Below, piece after piece: positions 48,839 through 58,559 of a DNA stretch of 64,000 bases; positions within the stretch are counted from its first letter, which is position 1, and each line of letters starts with the position of its first letter. Origin of the DNA: Mytilus edulis (lineage: Eukaryota; Mollusca; Bivalvia; Mytilida; Mytilidae); assembly GCF_963676685.1 (NCBI RefSeq), contig NC_092350.1:41139373-41203372 (forward strand), given 5' to 3'. Under the pieces are notes generated by a model that saw nothing but the letters and a program-made list of their open reading frames with translations, did not search any database and was not told the origin of the DNA. The translations under genes and the position numbers were made by a program.

Positions 48839-51800
48839 TTATTTTCCAAAACCAAACGAAAGCCAATATCGGATTGGGATGAGAACATGGTCAATTAAAT
48901 GAACAACACCATTTGTAGCTGGAATATCAGCTTTTATAACACGCCCATATGAGTTTACTGACACTGTTTTTCCTGTAAAATAAAAAATATATATAACGTA
49001 TATGGAAAATAGCTGTAAGGTCTAAAGTATCTTGTTTTGCAATCTATTCTGTTCTGTTCCTCGTTTGAATATTTAGTATCTACTAGGAATAAACTTGAGT
49101 TAAAAAAACTACTAATGTATACTAAATAATATTGCATGCAAGTCCCGCTGTACATGAAGATCATCTTAAAGATGTATAATATATAAATTTACAGATTCTA
49201 GTAATCTCTTAGCGCAGTAAATGTAAAAAGATGTATAATATATAAATTTACAGATTCTAGTTATCTCTGAACGCAGTGAATGTAAAAAAATGTACAATAT
49301 TTTCGATCTAGTATCATTTATAATTAGTTTAGGATTTATGTAGTTCAGGTTTAGAACTTTGTGTCAGATGTTCGGACTCCTTAGTTGTTTTTCTATCTTA
49401 CTAGTTAATTTGTCCATTACATCAATTTTTCTTTTATAGAAGACTGTAACAGCTCATAGAAGGTCATTTTTCTAAATGGAGCATATTCTCGGTTAGAGAC
49501 TCATATTATTCCTATAGAAATATACGGTAAAAGACCGAGTCAGCCTTGTCCCGCAATTTTTAATAGTTTGAAAATCTGGGAAAGGAGTTCCATAACCGAT
49601 GGGTGTAAATAGATATTTCGATTTTAATGCCAAAACATGGCATTTTTGAACCAAAGTGAGATAATTTGGAGCTTTTCCAAAGATATAAACATTTTAAAAG
49701 TCATCTGGGGACATACTGAATCGATTTTGTTGGTTGATTTTTGTACCATAATAAAGTAATAACTCATAGTGTAATTAATAATATTTGTAATGAAAAAAAC
49801 AAATGTTTAATTTTTTGCTGAAATTTGTGTACCCGCGAGCCTCCTTAATTTATGCTCTTATGGCTCATAATATCAATTTTGAAGTTGATTAGTTAAATTG
49901 CACATAAGTACATCCTTACCCAGCTTTCATGATATCTAAAAAAGCTCACCTGACACACTTAGACGAATGACGTCCTTCTGTGCATCTAACGTTCTGATGT
50001 ATTCTCTGTTATACAAACCAGGTGAATATGCTGTATGTGGTACTAAATGATATTCTAAAACCTCTGTAATTAAAATCCTAAGGATTCAACTATTGCTGTT
50101 GTTTGTCATGTTAACATTATTTTTGCCTTTATCTTAAATGTGTACTGATTGAAAACACCCCCTCCCCCCCCCAAAAAAAAATAATTAAAAATTAAAAAAA
50201 CCAAGCCCAAAAATCATAAAAAAAACAGAAAAAGAATAGGGACAATCAGCAGGAGTCATTACTTTAAGTTTATATCAACTTGTTCGTAAATCTGTTAACC
50301 CTCTCGAAGCATTAGAGATCATCTCGATTTATGATGTGGTTAATGCGGACAAGTCTTTAGTTTTCTATGCAGTGTTTTGTGTAATTATTTTGCCTTTTGT
50401 CGATCTTTTGCCATGAAGTTGTCCATTATCTTTTCAAATTCAGAGTTTTAAAAGAGGGACGAAAGATACCAAAGGGACAGTCAAACTCATAAATCTAAAA
50501 CAAACTGACAACGCCATGGCTAAAAATAAAAAAAGACAAACAGAAAAACAATAGTACACACGACACAACATAGAAAACTAAAGAATAAACAACACGAACC
50601 CCACCAAAAACTAGGGGTGATCTCAGGTGCTCCGGAAGGGTAAGCAGATCCTGCTCCACATGTGGCACCCGTCGTGTTGCTTAAGTGATTACAAATCCGG
50701 TAAATAGTCTAATTCGGTAGGTCATATTCATGAAAGGGAAGGGGATTGTAGTTACGACGTAAGGAACATATCCGATATCATTTGTGAAACGGTTATTCCA
50801 TAACTGTCAACCAACTCGTGATGGCGTCCGTAAAATTTACGAAGGGATGATTTCAACTTCACCATTTGGAACTCTTGGTTTAATAGCTTCCTTGTGAGCA
50901 GCAAACCTCTATCAAGAAAATCATGATAGGAAATGCAAGCACGGGAATATCGTATCAATTGGGAGATATATACCCCGTATGCAGGTGCTGCTGGAATGTT
51001 GCTACTTAGAAATGGAAAGTTCACAATTGGAAAGCTGAAATCATCTCTTTTGTCGTAAAGTTTTGTTTTCAACCGACCCTCATTGTCAATTTCTAGATGT
51101 AAGTCAAGATATGAAGCCGACTTAACTGTATCTGTAGTATCCTTTATCTCTAGTTCGATTGGATAGATGCGTTCCACATAGTCACCAAATTTTGAATTGT
51201 TTAGTGAAAGAACATCATCTATATAGCGGAAAGTAGAGTTAAAGGATATTGCTAACTTCTTATCTTTCTTCCTAAGAAGTTCCTGCATGAAGTCAGCCTC
51301 ATAATAATAAAGAAACAAGTCGGCGAGTAGAGGGGCACAGTTTGTTCCCATTGGAATGCCGACAGTCTGTTGAAAAACACGTCCTCCGAACGTAACAAAT
51401 ATGTTGTCAATCAAGAAATCAAGCATCTTGATAATATCAGTTTCAGAGAATTTTTTGTTTGAATCAGAGTGATTCTTTACAAAGTAGGATTTATCCCTCC
51501 CTAAGACAAGATACTTGTATCTACGTTGGCCATTCTTTTTTATGAAGCAAAGTAATATCAACTCTTTCAATTTGTCTTTTAGTTTGGAATGTGGAATACT
51601 TGTGTACAGGGTAGAAAGGTCAAATGTTTTAATACTGTTACAAGATGAAAGAGAATTAGATTGTATGTACTCTAAAAGATCTTTTGAATTTTTAAGTATC
51701 CACATCTGATTCACGCCACCTCTGGAATAGGCAGTTTCACAATAACTTTGAAGCCCGTCTTTGATTGCTGATAAAATAGATGTTAATAATTTAGAAAGAG

Positions 51801-54800
51801 GTTTCGTGGAGCACTTGGAAGACCCAGCAATATACCGTTGTTTGTAAGGACACTTATGTAGTTTAGGTATCCAATACAGTGATGGAAGATCCAGTTCTTC
51901 ATCTTTGGTTGAAATTCCAAAGGTACATAGAACAGACCTATGATTATCCAGGATTTCCTCTTTGGTAAGTGTCGTGAGGGTATATGTTGAGTTACCAAGT
52001 GAATTGTCAATACCTAATTCGTTTATCAAGCAGTTGATGTAGTGACTTTTACACACAAAAACGATGTTATTTGGGGCTTTATCTGCAGGGACAACAACAT
52101 ATTTGTCATGGAGGTCGGATAGGTGTTTTGCAACATTTGGGTCTTTAAAGATTGACGTAGCATGGGCATTGATGGACCCATTCAGTTTCTTAATTCTGAT
52201 TTGTATCAACGACAAATGTCGTTTGGAGTTATAACCAATGTTTTTTTTTCAACTGATCGGGCGGAGCTTATGTTTTAATTTGAATAAGGACAGTCTATTT
52301 GAAGATGTGTGCGATAAGGTTGATTGCCGTTATAATTATCATTAATTTCTAATCACCTATCAGTGTCACCGAACGGATATAAAAAAGAACTGAGTGTATA
52401 ATATGGGACAAATAACTGGACACTCCATTGATGAGTTTATCCCAATACTCCTGTGTATAAAATTGACTGGTCTTTAATAAGTGAACCTTCTAAACCCCGC
52501 CCATTCAAGTGAAATAAATCAAGTAATGCGTATATGTGAAGTCAAAAACTTATGAAATTGTCTCGTTAATTGTGAAAAAAGTTCGCTTATCTAGTTTAAG
52601 TTTGTAAAACCATAGCACGATATGTATATTATATACATTTACAACAGACAGCTTTTAAATTTGTATCTAAATAATCAATAAATTGACTATTCTACATTGC
52701 TATGTGTATGTCTAAAATTAAGTTCTAATTTTAGTTGATGTCTCCAAAATAAAATAAAGAAAACATTGTGTTGATGATAAAAAAAAAGATCACATTATTC
52801 TACACTTATATACATTAATATTTACCTTTAAGAAGAGCTGTATCACTATTTAATCTACTTAGAACATTTGCAGGTAATCTTGAAAATGCAGCATTGGTTG
52901 GTGCAAATACTGTTAAAGGATCACCTGCGTGTAGAATAAAGCTGTCATTGACAATGCAGAGTGATCATTATGAGTATTTGAAAACATGTGTATGTGCCTT
53001 TGCATTCCGTGCTTTCTTTTATTAATTTGTTGGGGTATTTCTTTTATGAAGTAGTTTAACTGTGATTATATAAATGAACATAACATACATCACTTTTTTT
53101 GGCTCTGATAGATTCTTGTGACGCGCAGTAATTTTATAGTTCGTTTGTGATTGTCTTGTTTGCTGTCGTTATTTAATGAGAGGTGTCCGTTTTTATTCTG
53201 CGCTTTACATTTTGTAATGAACTTTCGTATTTTTCAATTATGTATTTCTCTGTGCTGAGTGTTATTTAGGTTTAGCTAGCCATTAAACCAGGATGAATAA
53301 ATCATGTTTTCTTAAATTATCCTGTACCGAATCAGGTTTATGACAGTTGTTATCAAACAATTCGTTTCTATGCATGTCGGGTTAGTGTTGCTTATTCTTT
53401 AGTTTTCTATGTTGTGTCGTGTGTACTATTGTTTGTCTGTTTTTCTTTTTCATTTTTAGCCATTACATGTACGTTGTCAGTTCATTTTCGATTTATGTGT
53501 TTGATTGTCCCTCTGGTATCTTTAGTCCCTCTTTTTGAAGTTTGTTTTCGTTGCAGTTCAGTGTTTTTGTAGTCCGTTGTTTGCCTTGATCTTAGTTTGT
53601 AACCTGTTTTTTCTCTCTCTCTTTTTATGACTTTTGAACAGCGATATACTACTGCTGCGTTTATTTATCTATTTATTTTAAAAAACAGGTTTAATCCACC
53701 ATATTCTACATTTGAAAATGCCTGTACCAAATCAGGAATATGACAGTTCTTGTCCATTCGTTTTTGTATGTGTTTTGTCATTTGATTTTGCCATGTGATT
53801 AGGGACTTTCCGATTTGATTTTTCTTCTGAGTTCTGTGTTTTGGTGATTTGATTTTTATTATATACAAGATTAACGTAAATTGTAAAAAGGACAACATTA
53901 TACTTAATACAAAATACTAACGTCGAATAATCCCTGTAATATTTGCCTTCTGGACTAACGACAATAATGTGCCTAAATCTTTGTTCCCTGAAACGAGGTC
54001 GACAATTCCTCCGGTAGGTGGTACCAACACTTTGTCAATGACATGGACGATTCCATTCGAAGCATTCAGGTCAAACTTTGAAATTTTGGCACCTTCAACT
54101 GTAACTGCCTATATGAAAATGAAATAAGGAAAGTTTCACATAAAACCTTATTAAAGTTACAGTGAAAATGTATTTGTATAAGGGAAAAATTCTATAAAAT
54201 CAAGTAGTTAATTGCTCATAATACAGATATAAATTCGGCTTACATTCTCTTTCAAATAGTAAACTAGAGATAACAAATCATGCGTAGAAAAATATCAAGG
54301 ATTCATTTCAAAATACAGATAATCTTATTACACATTGTACTCACAATCTGCAAATTTTTTGAAACATAGATGATAACCTTACAAACGGATTGCACTTACT
54401 TTATTATGCGGGTATATATTAAATCTGACTTTCAGTCCAGCAACAGATTCTACTGCTAGCTCATTCCTCGCATCTGTGCTTTTTATAACTCCATTTGTCA
54501 AATGATACAATAATATTGTGGTTAGAACAGTTTTATCAGAAAGAAGTTCTTGTTCTGTACCAATGGCGTCAAACGCAGCATTTGTGGGTGCAAAAATTGT
54601 GAATGTCCCTGAAAGAAAAATACAAAATGAAATTTCATGAAATGACAAAATCAAAAGCTGAAACACATCAGACGAATGGATAACAACTGTCATATTCATG
54701 ACTTGGTACAGGCATTATTAGTTACACAGTGTGGAATTGTTCTAATACGAACATTGTATTGACCCGATAAATTCTGTATTAGGACAATTGAACACTGTGT

Positions 54801-56156
54801 AACGAATTTATCCTGATTTTGTTCTGTTACATATTATAATATTGAAATTCAATATCAACCAAATACAGTTTAGATAATTAAACAAAAAATATTAGGACTA
54901 TAAAGCAATTCAAATTTCATTTTTTTTATTAGTTCAATGGTATAAGGTAGATAATTCCAATTGACGTAATAAATAAGGGAGATAATTCGAATTGACGTAA
55001 TAAATAAGGGAGATAATTCCAATTGACGTAATAAAAAATTGTACTGAAATTTATTAGGACAATATCAGCCAATCAAATTGCGAGAAATTACTCTAAATCA
55101 GGATAATTTCTCTTATAGTATAGTCGATTAGACTAAATTTCACACAATAGTTAACAAATTGAAAAATAAATTTAAAGCCAAAACAAATCATTCATTCTAT
55201 ATATCGGCACTCTGTTTGTCAATAGACTATAGGACATATCGATTTCCCTAAACGAGAATCTGTAATACAGTGCATTAAAAACGAACTAACAAAAAAAAAA
55301 AACTCATAGAAAATTCAAAAAAGTGGTGTAGTCCAAAAAGTCTTACAAAACCGGAACTAAAATCCTGTCAGAAGAAAGTATAAATAAAAATTAACTTAAT
55401 AGCTAGCTTATCTCTAGTATCATATTTTCAATCATGTCAGTATCTAAAATGAAAAAGGCAAACTAAACTTGTACATTTTTATTCAACGGTCATGGCGTTC
55501 TATTAAATAGTTATGTTATCACAAAAGGCCCAGTAAGAAATTGTTTGATGAAATTTATTAGTTTTTGACTAAAAGTATTTTGAATTAGATTTGTAGCGTG
55601 TTGAAGAACAATCTGACTTATTTCAATTTTGTTTATGTGCAAATGCCGTACAAAAATACTGAGCTTAGAGGAAAATCAATTCGGAAAGTCCATAATCACA
55701 TGGCAAAATCAAATAACAAAACGCATCAAAAACGAATGGACAAGAACTGTCATATTCCTGACTTGGTACAGGCATTTTCAAATGTAGAAAATGGTAGATT
55801 AAACCTGATTTTATAGCGTATTCATAATATTTGACGAACGTTATAGTAGTAGAACCTATTAATTGTTGTAATGCAAATGTCATCTGACTTATTTTATTTT
55901 ATACGATGCTTTCTAAAAATCTTCCAACACTTCTTCTTTTACAACTCTAACAAATATATTAACACATGTATAATGCACTAGCTATAAATATATATACTAT
56001 ATTGATATTCTTTTTACCTCCTAATATTGTATCAGCTAATCCACAGGCTGTCGCATATTTGATCAGTTTAGACTCGCCATTAGCTTGGAGCACCTCAATC
56101 AAATTACCACCTAAAACACAATGGACAGCAAGAAAGATGCAACAATACCTAAACAT
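48839..56156 (-). CDS. FAS1-B: secreted protein with two fasciclin domains, six exons, 293 aa
   Basis: Paralogue of FAS1-A. Exons in transcript order are 56156-56018, 54608-54400, 54108-53922, 52924-52826, 50063-49950 and 48972-48839, totalling 882 bp with TAA at 48841-48839. Exon lengths 139, 209, 187 and 99 equal those of FAS1-A; exon 5 is 3 bp shorter and exon 6 is 3 bp longer. Residues 1-17 are a signal peptide (MFRYCCIFLAVHCVLGG). Domain 1 shows TIFAPTNAAF at 50-59, YH at 81-82 and GIVHVIDKV at 135-143. Domain 2 shows TVFAPTNAAF, EYHLVP, and GVVHLIDHV near the end, followed by FGFGK. The exon 3 donor is GTTAGT, the others are standard. Intron 4 (50064-52825) contains a same-strand Penelope-like reverse transcriptase; introns 1 and 3 carry interspersed repeats. 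Candidate polyadenylation signals lie at 48711-48706 and 48700-48695. The role is inferred to be extracellular adhesion or matrix, as for its paralogue. Confidence 0.92.
49171..49288 (+). repeat. 59-bp tandem duplication in FAS1-B intron 5
   Basis: GATGTATAATATATAAATTT starts at 49171 and at 49230, with each unit ending in CGCAGT.AATGTAAAAA. There are two copies with a few substitutions. Confidence 0.8.
50446..52250 (-). mobile_element. Penelope-like retroelement copy with 3' UTR, inside FAS1-B intron 4
   Basis: The RT ORF is followed downstream on the minus strand by about 300 bp of 3' UTR (50751 to about 50446). This UTR recurs without its ORF, or with only a decayed ORF, at 45800-46020, 53385-53550, 62400-62760 and 63375-63585. 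The edge near 50446 matches the edge of those copies, so it is likely the element's 3' end. The 5' edge near 52250 is not defined by any repeat and may be a truncation point, as is usual for target-primed retrotransposition. Removing the element would shrink FAS1-B intron 4 from 2762 bp to about 960 bp, close to the 666 bp of the FAS1-A counterpart. Confidence 0.7.
50752..52215 (-). CDS. Penelope-like reverse transcriptase, 5'-truncated ORF, about 487 aa
   Basis: A long open frame encodes a reverse transcriptase. Motifs visible are PSLYWIPKLHK (111-121), TFDLSTLYTSIP (197-208, first catalytic Asp 199), GIPMGTNCAP (286-295), FRYIDDVL (329-336, catalytic YIDD) and SYLDLHLE just after. This arrangement resembles Penelope-like elements rather than LINE or LTR enzymes. 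No GIY-YIG endonuclease follows the RT, which stops with TAA at 50754-50752. Naiad/Chlamys-type Penelope elements carry the endonuclease at the N terminus, so it could be on the missing 5' part; that is an inference. No ATG exists at the stated left end: codon 1 is TTG and the frame is open to about 52248, where a stop lies next to a poly-A run. The copy is therefore 5'-truncated or frameshifted. It lies in FAS1-B intron 4 on the same strand as the host gene. Confidence 0.85.
   Translation of the reverse strand: MSLIQIRIKKLNGSINAHATSIFKDPNVAKHLSDLHDKYVVVPADKAPNNIVFVCKSHYINCLINELGIDNSLGNSTYTLTTLTKEEILDNHRSVLCTFGISTKDEELDLPSLYWIPKLHKCPYKQRYIAGSSKCSTKPLSKLLTSILSAIKDGLQSYCETAYSRGGVNQMWILKNSKDLLEYIQSNSLSSCNSIKTFDLSTLYTSIPHSKLKDKLKELILLCFIKKNGQRRYKYLVLGRDKSYFVKNHSDSNKKFSETDIIKMLDFLIDNIFVTFGGRVFQQTVGIPMGTNCAPLLADLFLYYYEADFMQELLRKKDKKLAISFNSTFRYIDDVLSLNNSKFGDYVERIYPIELEIKDTTDTVKSASYLDLHLEIDNEGRLKTKLYDKRDDFSFPIVNFPFLSSNIPAAPAYGVYISQLIRYSRACISYHDFLDRGLLLTRKLLNQEFQMVKLKSSLRKFYGRHHELVDSYGITVSQMISDMFLTS
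53385..53550 (+). mobile_element. Penelope-like 3' UTR fragment in FAS1-B intron 3
   Basis: The segment matches the reverse complement of 50446-50600, with the terminal CCCTCTGGTATCTTTAGTCC block. It is a truncated insertion antisense to FAS1-B. Confidence 0.55.
53685..53850 (+). repeat. Interspersed family M2, inverted copy in FAS1-B intron 3
   Basis: Reverse complement of the M2 blocks, from AGGTTTAATCCACCATATTC to GATTAGGGACTTTCCGATTT. A 77-codon minus ORF across it is repeat translation. Confidence 0.65.
54719..54802. repeat. Hairpin in FAS1-B intron 1
   Basis: GTTACACAGTGT (54720-54731) and GTTCTAATAC pair with GTATTAGGAC and ACACTGTGTAAC (to about 54801). The inverted arms are about 28 bp with small mismatches, and the loop is near 54760. 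Confidence 0.65.
54949..55036 (+). repeat. 31-bp tandem repeat, about 3 units, in FAS1-B intron 1
   Basis: AGATAATTCCAATTGACGTA followed by ATAAATAAGGG is repeated nearly three times, with one C to G variant in the middle unit. Confidence 0.85.
55640..55815 (-). repeat. Interspersed family M2, copy in FAS1-B intron 1
   Basis: AAAATACTGAGCTTAGAGGA, TCCATAATCACATGGCAAAA, ACAAGAACTGTCATATTCCT and GACTTGGTACAGGCATTTTC occur in order. The same order is at 46795-46975; a reverse copy is at 53685-53850 (intron 3), a short piece at 54655-54715 (intron 1), and a scrap at 1450-1495. Strand is arbitrary. No coding capacity is visible. Confidence 0.7.
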
Positions 56157-56212
56157 GTTAAGACCTTTTAATCAAATCTGCAGAATTGAAATGAAATTCA
56201 TGAATAATTTTG

Positions 56213-56221
56213 TTATATATA
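56213..56221 (-). promoter_or_regulatory. Candidate TATA box of FAS1-B
   Basis: TATATATAA on the minus strand begins 65 bp upstream of the FAS1-B start codon, matching the position of the TATAAAG in front of FAS1-A. TATA-like strings are common in this A+T-rich DNA, so the conserved spacing is the only real support. Confidence 0.35.
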
Positions 56222-57004
56222 TAGCAATGTTGGTTCAATGACTACGTTGGAATTCCCTGGTAATTTTGAAATGATAAGATGTTGACCATACCAAGTCAAA
56301 CGTGAGACATTATTGCGACAAAACTTCATTCAAGTTCTACATAACTTCATTCAAGTTCTACATAATTCAAAGGTGACTCGGTTTGTATCTAAAATTTCAC
56401 ATGTTAACATATAGAACATATTTCATACTAATTATCGCCAATACATATTAGTATACATTTATAAATAACAATTTTAGATGTGTGCTTACAATTAAAGTAC
56501 CAATAATAGGACATAAGAAATATGTCTCTAGCTTTGTTGAAAAAGGATGATTTTATTCAACACAAATTTCTTTTTTTTTCTTCATATTTTTATTAGGGCA
56601 TTAAAATGTTTATTTAAGACGTTGTAGGGACTGTTTGAAACTAAGATGGACGCTCTTTGGCAAACGGAATTATAATGAAATTATCAAATCAAATTATGTA
56701 TTCAATGCTCAAAGGTGTAGTGTTAAGGACTTAATGTGACGTTAATACCTACAACCCTTTTGAAAGCAAAATCTATATTGGATATACTCATACCTGCATC
56801 CTTAAATTTAAATTTGCATAGATGACATTTGACTTAATTTCATTAGTTGAGTGATCATTAGTTGTGTCCATGCTTGAAGTGTATCACACATGCATGTGAT
56901 TCACAAATATTTTTATTAACATAATCACAGAGTAGAAGATGAGTTAATTCATAAGATTTTGGATTCAATTTTTAGCATTTTGCATGACAAGAAATATTTG
57001 TTAT

Positions 57005-57440
57005 TCAGAATGGTTCAAATGTTTCACCTTTTTTGTTTAAAGCACGATAAGATTTGTCAGGTAACAATATATATTATTTTCGAGGCTGCATTCCAAAATA
57101 GACACAGAGCATTGTAAGGTAGTACTGAAAATAACGGTATACAGTAGACGTGTAGTGCACTTGTACTAGTAACTATAAATATTGTTTACCCTCACAGTAA
57201 GTTCATGATGATAGATTAAATTTCTAAACACTGACCTTTAATTACCTTATATAGATATATCAAACATTCCTAGTTTGGCTATTAACAGGAAGACATACAA
57301 TCGTTATCATGAAAATAATGCTTATGTCATTCTTACTTAAATCGCGTGTATAAGAGTCAAAAATAGTTCCACACTAGGCTAAACATCAAACTTACTTGCT
57401 TCAAAAGGTTACAGTGTCTGACTTAATTTTTTGTAGTAGG
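57005..57440 (+). repeat. Duplicated block 0.85 kb upstream of FAS1-B
   Basis: GGTTCAAATGTTTCAC, GATTTGTCAG.TAACAATAT, GACTGCATTC/GGCTGCATTC, TTACCTTATATA and GGAAG.GTCT blocks match 45770-46440 in the same order and orientation, at roughly 80 percent identity by eye. It lies upstream of FAS1-B, so it may mark the extent of the gene duplication or hold shared control sequence. Confidence 0.7.
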
Positions 57441-58559
57441 AAGTGTCTGGGGCTGAAGTCATAAAACTTTGCTTAGTGCTCGGAGGACAAAAACATGCTT
57501 GAAACATAAAATCAAGCATCAAGTACAAAAACCTGACTCGAAAATTTATGACTTCAAGGCCTGGTGTTGATATTTGGTTGAGGTTCCTCACGCTAGAGGA
57601 GAGTGTTAAATCATAAAATATTTCACTGCTGCTGGTTTTGCAGATGACAACTTGCTACGACAAGATAACGCATGTAACAATATACGATCAGAATAACAAA
57701 TACAACGTCACCTTAAACTATCAATACCACCATTCACCGGCCATTTTGCTAAAAGAATTCTCCAAAAATTTTGTAACCTGTTCTGATAGTCGTTAGCAGT
57801 TTCTGTAACTATCATGTTTAGTCTTTAGTATTCTAAGATCAAATGCATCCTCGAAAATACTTTCAAATCGTTCACCAAAACACTCTAAGCGTTCAAAATG
57901 TGCAATTCAACACATGATTTGATGGTTTTTTTTTTTCAATTCTTGTTTTTTTATATTTATTTTATTTTATCAAAACACATTATAAAGCATAATCAGGATA
58001 ATATACAAAGGATTATAAATTATTCTTTACAATACAGATAATACAATGTTAATTCTTACAATTACTAATTCTTAAAAACAGTTTGCGTTTTCTGCTGCAA
58101 ACTAGTTTGTATATGTTTTGTTTTATTTCTATAGTAAAATTTTGAAGAAGAAAAAAAAACCGCGGTTTGCTCTATATATCACTGCAATTATTTAATATCT
58201 GATTCAAGGAAGATGGAAAGTAAAGAGCCAGATTTATATAGGTTTCATTTAAAAATTAAAAAAACAGAAGTCTCATGTATTTGTGTGATCGTTCTCAGAG
58301 TATAAAGTTAAAAAGTGCCAGCTATTTGTGTATACTTGTTTAGTATCAATGAAATTACTAATAATGTTATATTGCATGTAACAACGAATCAAAACAAGTT
58401 ACACAAAACAAACCCAAAAAACACCGAGTTAGTTTTTTAAAACTACTAGTTATCTTTCTGAGCTTTTTACAAGTTCCATAACTAATAAGAAACTATTGTA
58501 ATAAAATATATAAGAATGGTGGAAATAATTATTTTTTTAGAGTAATAATTTTTTTTGAT

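Noticed and set aside
52258..52510. GGGCGGAG and CCCCGCCC words flanking the 5' edge of the Penelope-like element suggested terminal repeats
   Set aside because: The match is only a few bases, with no extension on either side and no target duplication.
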